Shown here: in pieces, positions 7,230-12,940 of the stretch
Layout of the letters: the number at the start of each line of letters is the position of its first letter
How positions within the stretch are numbered: the stretch's first letter is position 1
NCBI GenBank assembly: GCA_900550285.1
Contig: URRW01000042.1
Span: 1 to 12,940, forward strand
Direction of reading: 5' to 3'
Length of the DNA: 12,940 nt
DNA from: an uncultured Lachnospiraceae bacterium
GTDB lineage: Bacteria > Bacillota > Clostridia > Lachnospirales > Lachnospiraceae
Program-made: the position numbers and the translations under genes
Notes under the pieces: generated by a model
What the model was told of the DNA's origin: nothing
Database searches by the model: none
The model's input: only the letters and a program-made list of their open reading frames with translations

Positions 7230-8921
7230 ATGATCATTGGGATCGATCTTGGAACAACGAACAGTCTTGCGGCGTGTTTTACACAGAACGGGCCGCAGAT
7301 CATCCCGAACCGTCTCGGAAAGCCGCTGACGCCGTCGGCGGTAAGCGTGGACGAAGAGGGAACGGTATATGTAGGGGAGAGCGCGCTGGAACGCCGGATG
7401 CTGTATCCGGATACGGTGGCGGCTGCATTTAAGCGGAGCATGGGAAGCGACCGGGAATTTCGGCTCGGAAAGCAGAAATTCAAGGCGGAGGAGCTTTCTT
7501 CCTTTGTGCTGCGCGCCTTAAAGGAGGATGCGGAAGCATATCTTGGGGAGCCGGTCACGGAAGCCGTGATCAGCGTCCCCGCATATTTTGACGATAAGCG
7601 CAGAAAAGCGACGAAGCGCGCCGGAGAGCTGGCGGGGCTTAAGGTGGAACGCATCATCAGCGAGCCGACTGCGGCGGCGGTGGCTTACGGCCTGTATGAA
7701 AAACAGAAAAATACCCGTTTTCTCGTGTTTGACCTCGGCGGCGGCACGTTTGACGTGTCGATTTTGGAGCTGTACGGTACGATCCTTGAGGTGCGCGCGG
7801 TGGCGGGGGACAATTATCTGGGCGGGGAGGATTTTACGGAGACGCTGGAAAAGCTGTTCCTAAAAAAATGCAGCCTGACCGGGAACGATCTGTCCGGAAA
7901 GGAGAGATCCCGCCTTTACCGGGAGGCGGAGAGATGCAAGCGGCTGTTTAACGACGCTTCCTCGGTAGAGATGGAAATACACCGCGACGGGGAAGAGGGT
8001 GCAGCGCAGACGGCGCAGATCACCCGGCAGGAATATGCACAGGCATGCGAGCCGCTTCTGGAAAAAATCCGCCAGCCCGTCAAGCGCAGCCTTTCGGATG
8101 CGCGGCTGAAGCTTTCGGATATTGACGTGATCGTTTTGGTGGGCGGGGCGACGCGGATGCAGATCGTGAGGGAATTTATCATCCGGCTGTTCCGCAAGTT
8201 CCCGGATACCAATATCAACCCGGACGAGGCGGTGGCGCTGGGCGCGGCTGTCCAGGCTGCCATGAAAGAGCGCAAAAGCGAGGTAAAGGAAGTGATCCTG
8301 ACAGACGTCTGCCCTTTTACCCTTGGGACGGATGTGGTCGTAAGCCTCGGAAACGGCGCGCAGGAGGCGGGGCATTTCTGCCCGATCATCGAGAGAAACA
8401 CGGTGATCCCGGCAAGCCGGACGGAGCGGTTTTATACGGCGCGGGACGGACAGGAAAGGATTAGCATCAAGGTGCTGCAGGGAGAAAGCCGTTTTGCGGA
8501 AAACAATCTGTATCTGGGGGAGCTGGAGCTTGAAGTGCCCAAAGGCCCCGCCGGAAAAGAGAGCGTGGATGTGACCTATACCTATGACATCAATTCCATT
8601 TTAGAGGTGGAGGTTACAGTAGTTTCCACCGGGGAGACAAAAAAGGCGATCATCAAAGGGGAGGAATCGGAGCTGACAGACGAGCAGATCGCTGCGCGGA
8701 TGGAGGAGCTTTCCTATTTAAAGATCCAGCCCCGCGACCGGGAGGAAAATAAGCTGGTGCTTTTGCAGGCGGAACGGGCATACGAGGAGCTTTTAGGAGA
8801 GGAACGCCGGAAAATGGAATGGCAGATTCAGCGTTTTGAAGAGGCGTTAAAAGACGGGGACCGCGACAGGATCCGGACAGAACGGGAGGCACTGAAGGAG
8901 CAGCTCGATGAATTGTGGTGA
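7230..8921 (+). CDS. hscC: Hsp70-family chaperone, HscC subfamily
   Basis: ATP-driven chaperone of 563 residues, close to the length of E. coli HscC (556) and shorter than DnaK (about 610-640). The nucleotide-binding domain (1-350) has IGIDLGTTNS (3-12), EPTAAAVAYG (145-154), FDLGGGTFDVSIL (167-179), GDNYLGGEDF (193-202) and VLVGGATRM (302-310). The DnaK catalytic Glu171 falls at 145, so some 25 residues are missing from subdomain I, as in HscC. The interdomain linker is EVILTDVCPFTLG (354-366), where DnaK has VLLLD. The substrate-binding beta domain covers about 367-475, and a short helical lid runs to the C-terminus without the DnaK EEV-type tail. LTPSAVS, FKRSMGS and EVILTDVCPFTLG are HscC-like from memory of that family. 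AGGTGAT (7220-7226) is the ribosome binding site. No grpE or dnaJ is nearby. Confidence 0.92.
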   Translation: MIIGIDLGTTNSLAACFTQNGPQIIPNRLGKPLTPSAVSVDEEGTVYVGESALERRMLYPDTVAAAFKRSMGSDREFRLGKQKFKAEELSSFVLRALKEDAEAYLGEPVTEAVISVPAYFDDKRRKATKRAGELAGLKVERIISEPTAAAVAYGLYEKQKNTRFLVFDLGGGTFDVSILELYGTILEVRAVAGDNYLGGEDFTETLEKLFLKKCSLTGNDLSGKERSRLYREAERCKRLFNDASSVEMEIHRDGEEGAAQTAQITRQEYAQACEPLLEKIRQPVKRSLSDARLKLSDIDVIVLVGGATRMQIVREFIIRLFRKFPDTNINPDEAVALGAAVQAAMKERKSEVKEVILTDVCPFTLGTDVVVSLGNGAQEAGHFCPIIERNTVIPASRTERFYTARDGQERISIKVLQGESRFAENNLYLGELELEVPKGPAGKESVDVTYTYDINSILEVEVTVVSTGETKKAIIKGEESELTDEQIAARMEELSYLKIQPRDREENKLVLLQAERAYEELLGEERRKMEWQIQRFEEALKDGDRDRIRTEREALKEQLDELW

Positions 8922-8923
8922 AT

Positions 8924-8981
8924 ATGCACAAATGAACTGGCTGAATTTTAGGAAGAATTGTGCATTTGATTGTGCTATAAT
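8924..8981 (+). promoter_or_regulatory. Extended -10 promoter with repeated ATTGTGC elements upstream of ppdK
   Basis: A perfect TATAAT (8976-8981) is preceded by TGC, giving an extended -10 (TGN-TATAAT). No good -35 lies at the right distance. ATGCACAA (8924-8931) and TTGTGCAT (8958-8965) form an 8-bp inverted repeat, and ATTGTGC recurs directly at 8957-8963 and 8969-8975, 12 nt apart and touching the -10. This looks like an activator or repressor site for ppdK; the regulator is unknown. The promoter is well supported, the operator is inferred. Confidence 0.65.
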
Positions 8982-9050
8982 ATAAAAAGTACGAGACAGG
9001 AGAGCCAGACAGCGGGGAAGTACGAATAAATTCAAAGGGGGAAACCTATC

Positions 9051-11678
9051 ATGGCAAAATGGGTTTACTTATTCAGGGAAGGAAATGCAGATATGCGCAA
9101 CCTTCTGGGCGGAAAGGGAGCGAATCTGGCAGAGATGACCAATTTAGGGCTTCCGATCCCTCCCGGCTTCACCGTGACAACAGAAGCCTGCACCGATTAT
9201 TATCATAACGGAAAGACGATTTCCGAAGAGATCCGGGGGCAGATTTTTGACGCACTGGCGATTTTGGAGGAGCAGCAGGGCAAGAAATTCGGCGACGTGG
9301 AAAATCCCCTGCTCGTCTCCGTCCGCAGCGGCGCGAGGGCTTCGATGCCGGGCATGATGGACACGATCCTGAACCTCGGGCTGACGGATATTTCTGTGGA
9401 GGGCTTTGCAAAGCGCACGGGCAATCCCAGATTTGCATATGATTCCTACCGCCGTTTTATCCAGATGTTTTCGGATGTGGTAATGGAAATCCCCAAATCG
9501 CTGTTTGAGCGTGTGCTGGACGAGATCAAGGAAGGCAAAGGGGTTCATTTTGATACGGAGCTGACGGCAGAGGATTTAAAAGAGGTGATCGTCCGTTTCA
9601 AAAAGATCTATCAGGAGCGGATGGGAGAGGAATTCCCGCAGGAGCCGAGGGTGCAGCTGATGGAGGCGGTAAAAGCCGTATTCCGTTCGTGGGACAACGA
9701 AAGGGCGATCGTTTACCGGCGCATGAACGACATTCCGGGCGATTGGGGGACGGCTGTCAACGTACAGTCGATGGTATTTGGAAATATGGGCGATACGTCC
9801 GGCACGGGCGTTGCCTTTACCCGCAACCCTTCCACTGGTGCGAAGGGGATTTTCGGGGAATATCTGATCAATGCGCAGGGCGAGGACGTTGTGGCAGGCA
9901 TCCGGACACCGCAGCCGATCACGTGTCTCGAGCAGGAGCTTCCCGAATGCTATGCGGAATTTTTAAAGATCGCGAACCGTCTGGAACAGCATTACCGCGA
10001 CATGCAGGATATGGAGTTTACGATTGAGAACGGCAGGCTGTTCTTTTTACAGACAAGAAACGGCAAACGTACCGCCCCGGCAGCCCTGCAGATCGCCTGC
10101 GATCTGGTGGATGAGGGCATGATCACGCCGCAGGAGGCGGTATCCAGAATTGAGGCAAAATCGCTGGATCAGCTGCTTCATCCGACCTTTGATCCGGATG
10201 CGTTAAAGAACGGGACCGTGATCGGGCAGGCGCTTCCCGCATCGCCGGGCGCTGCTGCCGGCAAGGTTTATTTTACGGCGGAAGAAGCCAAGGAAGCACA
10301 TGAAAGAGGGGAGCGCGTGGTGCTGGTGCGCCTTGAGACGTCCCCGGAGGATATTGAAGGCATGCACGCGGCGGAGGGCATCCTGACCGTGCGCGGCGGA
10401 ATGACGTCCCACGCGGCGGTCGTTGCAAGAGGAATGGGAACTGCGTGTATTTCGGGCTGCGGCGATATTGTGATCAACGAAGCGGCAAAATTTTTTACGC
10501 TGGGCGGAAAGACGTATCATGAAGGGGATTATATCTCGCTGGACGGCTCCACCGGCAAGATCTATGACGGGGACATCCGGACGCAGGAGGCGTCCATCAG
10601 CGGCAATTTCGGCAGGATCATGGACTGGGCGGACTCGTTCCGTACGCTGAAGGTGCGCACCAATGCGGATACCCCCGCAGATGCGGCAAATGCGATCCGT
10701 CTGGGGGCAGAGGGCATCGGGCTGTGCCGGACAGAGCATATGTTTTTTGAGCCGGACAGGATTCCGAAGATCCGCAGGATGATCCTTTCAAAGACGGTGG
10801 AGGAAAGGGAGAAGGCGCTGGAAGAGCTGATCCCGTTCCAGAAGGGTGATTTCAAGGGAATTTATGAGGTCATGGAGGGACGGCCCGTCACGATCCGCTT
10901 CCTCGACCCGCCGCTGCATGAGTTCGTTCCGACCGAAGAAAAGGATATTCAGGAGCTGGCAAAGGATATGGGGCTTTCGGCTGCGGAAGTGCGCACGACC
11001 TGCGAGGAGCTGCACGAGTTCAATCCGATGATGGGGCACAGGGGCTGCCGCCTTTCCGTGACCTATCCGGAGATCGCGCGGATGCAGACGAGGGCGGTGA
11101 TCGAAGCGGCAATCGAGGTAAAGCAGGAAAAGGGCTTCGACATCGTGCCGGAGATCATGGTTCCCTTAGTGGGCGATAAGAAGGAGCTGAAATTTGTCAA
11201 GGATGTGATCGTGGAGACGGCAGAGCAGGTAAAAGCGGAAAAGGGCTCCGACCTGCGCTATATCGTCGGCACGATGATCGAGATCCCGAGGGCGGCGCTG
11301 CTTGCCAATGAGATTGCGGAGGAAGCGGAATTTTTCTCCTTTGGGACAAACGATCTGACCCAGATGACGTTCGGTTTCTCCCGCGACGACGCAGGCAAGT
11401 TCCTTGTGGACTACTATAAGAGCAAGATTTATGAATCGGATCCGTTTGCAAGGCTTGACCAAAACGGCGTGGGGCAGCTTGTGGAGATGGCGGCAAAGAA
11501 AGGGCGCGCCGTAAAACCGGGCTTAAAGCTCGGCATCTGCGGAGAACACGGCGGCGATCCTTCCTCCGTGGAGTTTTGCCATAAGGTAGGGCTGGATTAT
11601 GTGTCCTGCTCGCCGTTTCGGGTTCCGATCGCAAGGCTTGCGGCGGCGCAGGCAGCGATTGCCAATGCAGGAAAATAG
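9051..11678 (+). CDS. ppdK: Pyruvate, phosphate dikinase
   Basis: Interconverts pyruvate + ATP + Pi with phosphoenolpyruvate + AMP + PPi. In fermentative Clostridia it serves PPi-linked glycolysis or PEP supply. The 875-residue product matches the family length (Clostridium symbiosum enzyme 874). The N-terminal ATP-grasp domain (1 to about 340) starts with LLGGKGANLAEMTNLGLPIP (18-37). The swivelling phosphohistidine domain carries GGMTSHAAVVARGMG (449-463) with catalytic His454. The C-terminal PEP/pyruvate barrel includes GLCRTEHMFFE, FGTNDLTQMTFGFSRDD and CGEHGGDPSS with catalytic Cys830. These positions are one less than His455/Cys831 of the C. symbiosum enzyme. AAAGGGGG (9034-9041) lies 9 nt before the ATG. 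It has its own promoter and is the last G+C-rich gene before the composition shift. Confidence 0.97.
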   Translation: MAKWVYLFREGNADMRNLLGGKGANLAEMTNLGLPIPPGFTVTTEACTDYYHNGKTISEEIRGQIFDALAILEEQQGKKFGDVENPLLVSVRSGARASMPGMMDTILNLGLTDISVEGFAKRTGNPRFAYDSYRRFIQMFSDVVMEIPKSLFERVLDEIKEGKGVHFDTELTAEDLKEVIVRFKKIYQERMGEEFPQEPRVQLMEAVKAVFRSWDNERAIVYRRMNDIPGDWGTAVNVQSMVFGNMGDTSGTGVAFTRNPSTGAKGIFGEYLINAQGEDVVAGIRTPQPITCLEQELPECYAEFLKIANRLEQHYRDMQDMEFTIENGRLFFLQTRNGKRTAPAALQIACDLVDEGMITPQEAVSRIEAKSLDQLLHPTFDPDALKNGTVIGQALPASPGAAAGKVYFTAEEAKEAHERGERVVLVRLETSPEDIEGMHAAEGILTVRGGMTSHAAVVARGMGTACISGCGDIVINEAAKFFTLGGKTYHEGDYISLDGSTGKIYDGDIRTQEASISGNFGRIMDWADSFRTLKVRTNADTPADAANAIRLGAEGIGLCRTEHMFFEPDRIPKIRRMILSKTVEEREKALEELIPFQKGDFKGIYEVMEGRPVTIRFLDPPLHEFVPTEEKDIQELAKDMGLSAAEVRTTCEELHEFNPMMGHRGCRLSVTYPEIARMQTRAVIEAAIEVKQEKGFDIVPEIMVPLVGDKKELKFVKDVIVETAEQVKAEKGSDLRYIVGTMIEIPRAALLANEIAEEAEFFSFGTNDLTQMTFGFSRDDAGKFLVDYYKSKIYESDPFARLDQNGVGQLVEMAAKKGRAVKPGLKLGICGEHGGDPSSVEFCHKVGLDYVSCSPFRVPIARLAAAQAAIANAGK

Positions 11679-11777
11679 AAAATCGCAAGTATTTCTACTT
11701 CACAACGCTGGTTGTTACAAGGAAAGATGTGCAGGAATATATGAAGCATTGTTTTGGCTTCCCTTTCCTTATATCTC

Positions 11778-11828
11778 AAAAAGGGCTAAATCCTAAAAGC
11801 TATGGCTTTAAAGGACTTAGTCCTTTTT
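11778..11828 (+). terminator. Strong tandem-palindromic hairpin ending in a T-run
   Basis: The arm at 11778-11800 pairs with 11805-11828 around a TATG loop: 22 base pairs including one G-U, with one A-C mismatch and one small internal bulge. The 3' arm ends CCTTTTT and the 5' arm starts AAAAAGG, so it could terminate transcription in either direction. The 3' half also folds alone (AAAGGAC, 11810-11816, with GTCCTTT, 11820-11826), so two alternative structures exist, as in attenuators. It is the first plausible terminator downstream of ppdK, about 100 nt after its stop. Confidence 0.7.
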
Positions 11829-11876
11829 ATATGCAAAAAATTAAATGCTTGGCGATAAAAAAACTCAATAATGGAC

Positions 11877-11905
11877 TTGACAAAATATAAAAATTAGGAT
11901 AAGCT
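11877..11905 (+). promoter_or_regulatory. Possible promoter upstream of feoA-like gene
   Basis: A perfect TTGACA (11877-11882) is followed after 17 nt by TAAGCT (11900-11905), which keeps the T, A and final T of a -10 box. It lies about 80 nt before the FeoA-like start and after the strong hairpin. The weak -10 keeps confidence modest. Confidence 0.4.
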
Positions 11906-11987
11906 AACTTGTGTGAATGAAGAATAACTTATCTGATACATAAAATAAATATATAGATATAAAAGGAATGGAGTGTGCCAAAGGTTT

Positions 11988-12200
11988 ATGAATTTATCAG
12001 AGGCTAAAGAAGGAAAAGAATATATTGTCAAAGATATATTGACAGATGATGAAGAATTAAATGAGTTTTTGTTTTCTCTGGGATGTTACAGCGGAGAGCC
12101 GATTACTGTGATCACGCATCGAAAAGGCGGCTGCGTGGTATCTATCAAAGATGGCAGATATAATATTGATACTGATTTAGCGCAGGCTATTTCAATATAA
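11988..12200 (+). CDS. feoA: FeoA-domain protein (ferrous iron transport protein A-like)
   Basis: The 70-residue protein begins MNLSEAKEGKEYIVKDILTD. It has the small SH3-like FeoA fold pattern: LSEAKEGKEYIV, then FLFSLGCYSGEPITVI, KGGCVVSIKDGRYNID and an end LAQAISI. FeoA is a cytoplasmic accessory of the FeoB ferrous-iron transporter; no feoB follows here. The ATG at 11988 fits where the family normally starts, but its AAAGG is only 3 nt away. An in-frame GTG at 11973 (adding five residues) has a better placed AAGGA (11963-11967), so the start is uncertain. The gene appears complete at its 3' end. It is A+T-rich compared with ppdK and immediately abuts an unrelated gene fragment, which suggests it was moved here or lost its partners. 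Confidence 0.85.
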   Translation: MNLSEAKEGKEYIVKDILTDDEELNEFLFSLGCYSGEPITVITHRKGGCVVSIKDGRYNIDTDLAQAISI

Positions 12201-12201
12201 A

Positions 12202-12357
12202 AATGGTGATTTTGCTGATGAAATTACACAAATCACACCATTAGGAACATATTTCTTATCACTTAAAGTTACTGATCCAGCATTAGATAATGCTAAAGTA
12301 AGAGAAGCTATTTCACTTGCTATTAACCGTGAAGAGTTATGTAAAACAGTATATTAA
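12202..12357 (+). pseudogene. Internal fragment of an oligopeptide-binding protein (OppA/SBP_bac_5)
   Basis: 51 codons followed by TAA read NGDFADEITQITPLGTYFLS, then LKVTDPALDNAKVREAISLA and INREELCKTVY. The block TYFLSLKVTDPALDNAKVREAISLAINRE, in two parts, is a signature of periplasmic/lipoprotein peptide-binding proteins of ABC transporters (family 5), which are about 500-600 residues long. There is no start codon or signal peptide: the frame is closed by a TAG at 12178-12180 inside feoA. The recognisable sequence begins one base after the feoA stop and ends at a premature TAA. It is therefore a remnant bounded by junctions on both sides, not a working gene. Confidence 0.75.
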
Positions 12358-12397
12358 TACAATAGAGAATCAAAAGAAATTAAGAAAAGATCAAAGG

Positions 12398-12940
12398 ATG
12401 AAAAAACTCTTTTTGATGATGGCACTTTTAGCATCCAGCGCGATTGCAGTGATCATCGTATTTATCAGTATCAAAGGCATAGCACCTTTTCTTCCCAATT
12501 ATACGTATGGCAGTGTTGATTTTCTTCCGTTTATAACTGGTATGACATGGCGCCAAGATCAGGGGATTTACGGTGTTGGATTTATTATCGTTAATACGCT
12601 CATTTCTGCTTTTGGGGCTATGCTGCTATCCTTTCCGATATCCGTGCTCACTGCTCTTTATATCGCAAAAATAGCGCCAAAGCGTATTGCCGTACTTTTG
12701 AGTTCTGTTATCGAATTACTAGCATCTATACCTTCTGTCGTATATGGCGTATTTGCTTCTGGTACGATCACTTTGCTTGATAGTTCCTTAGCTGCTAATT
12801 TCGGTTTTGTTACAGCAGGGGGAAGTTCTTTATTGGCTGTTATTCTATTATTGGCAATTATGATTTTCCCTACAATTACAGCCTTAAGTATTACGGCTAT
12901 TCGCTCTGTCGATAAGGAAATAGAGCTTGGTTCATTGGCC
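12398..12940 (+). CDS. pstC: Phosphate ABC transporter permease PstC, 3' end outside window, abnormal 5' end
   Basis: 181 codons are visible from the ATG at 12398 to the window edge. Together with PstA, PstC forms the membrane channel of the Pst high-affinity phosphate importer. Hydrophobic segments: about 4-30 (LFLMMALLASSAIAVIIVFI), about 67-95 (VGFIIVNTLISAFGAMLLSF), about 103-123, and about 147-170. The PstC-like motif ELLASIPSVVYGVF lies near 108-121, and the last residues SVDKEIELGSLA match the conserved cytoplasmic loop. Codons upstream in frame (NTIENQKKLRKDQR, 12356-12397) look like the natural cytoplasmic N-terminus, but no ATG starts them and the frame runs back to a stop at 12299. 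The true start was therefore probably lost at the junction. The ATG used here has no spaced ribosome binding site. No pstS precedes it. Confidence 0.8.
   Translation, partial: MKKLFLMMALLASSAIAVIIVFISIKGIAPFLPNYTYGSVDFLPFITGMTWRQDQGIYGVGFIIVNTLISAFGAMLLSFPISVLTALYIAKIAPKRIAVLLSSVIELLASIPSVVYGVFASGTITLLDSSLAANFGFVTAGGSSLLAVILLLAIMIFPTITALSITAIRSVDKEIELGSLA

Larger units (their letters stand above)
11679..11972 (+). other. A+T-rich non-genic stretch with leader-like short ORFs
   Basis: No conventional gene is supported here. Right after the ppdK stop the sequence becomes A+T-rich. It contains a minimal ORF of five codons (MCRNI, 11727-11744) preceded by AAGGA. The stop of that ORF overlaps, as ATGA, the start of a 49-codon ORF (11741-11890, beginning MKHCFGFPFLISQKG) that reads through a strong hairpin. 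A second frame open from within ppdK ends at 11796. Short overlapping ORFs plus mutually exclusive hairpins resemble an attenuation leader of the kind found upstream of inducible resistance genes, but no such gene follows. The ORFs may be untranslated remnants. Confidence 0.45.

Noticed and set aside
11599..11796. 65-codon + strand ORF spanning the ppdK 3' end
   Set aside because: Half lies out of frame inside the conserved ppdK C-terminus and the rest reads into the hairpin. It has no domain or ribosome binding site.
1..12940. CRISPR arrays, tRNA/rRNA genes, transposases and integrases
   Set aside because: No regularly spaced direct repeats, cloverleaf-like sequence or recombinase motifs were seen by eye on either strand.

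Overview
This window looks like a chromosomal segment of an anaerobic gut-type member of the Clostridia, most probably Lachnospiraceae or a near relative. That rests on the gene order era / small YqzL-like gene / recO, an alpha2-type glycyl-tRNA synthetase, a clostridial-type pyruvate phosphate dikinase, strong AGGAGG-like ribosome binding sites and G+C-rich codon use. All recognisable genes lie on the + strand. No tRNA, rRNA, CRISPR array or transposase was seen.

Region 1 (1-2260): the 3' part of era (ribosome-assembly GTPase), a YqzL-like small gene, recO (recombinational repair) overlapping that small gene, then a good sigma-A promoter and a gene for a small uncharacterised lipoprotein. 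Region 2 (2302-3765): glyS, followed by an intrinsic terminator. Region 3 (3783-8921): a two-gene unit encoding a 1126-residue protein with an N-terminal J-like domain and many TPR repeats, then a specialised Hsp70 of the HscC subfamily. A hairpin sits between the two genes. This pairing of a J-type protein with HscC is the most interesting intact system here. It resembles the E. coli HscC/DjlB/DjlC set, but the J-like protein has NPE where the catalytic HPD tripeptide should be. Region 4 (8922-11678): an extended -10 promoter with repeated ATTGTGC elements, then ppdK, which interconverts pyruvate and phosphoenolpyruvate using ATP/AMP and PPi/Pi.

Region 5 (11679-12940) is different. Composition turns A+T-rich right after the ppdK stop, and the content becomes a patchwork: a leader-like stretch with short ORFs and a very strong tandem-palindromic hairpin, a promoter-like site, a complete small feoA-like gene, a 51-codon internal piece of a peptide-binding protein with no start, and a pstC (phosphate permease) reading frame that lacks a normal start and runs off the window. 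This is either a rearranged or acquired region, or an assembly chimera. The sequence alone cannot decide between these.

The genes before 8921 are mostly housekeeping. The J-TPR/HscC pair probably acts as a dedicated chaperone machine with unknown clients. ppdK is an independent transcription unit for central carbon and pyrophosphate energy metabolism.
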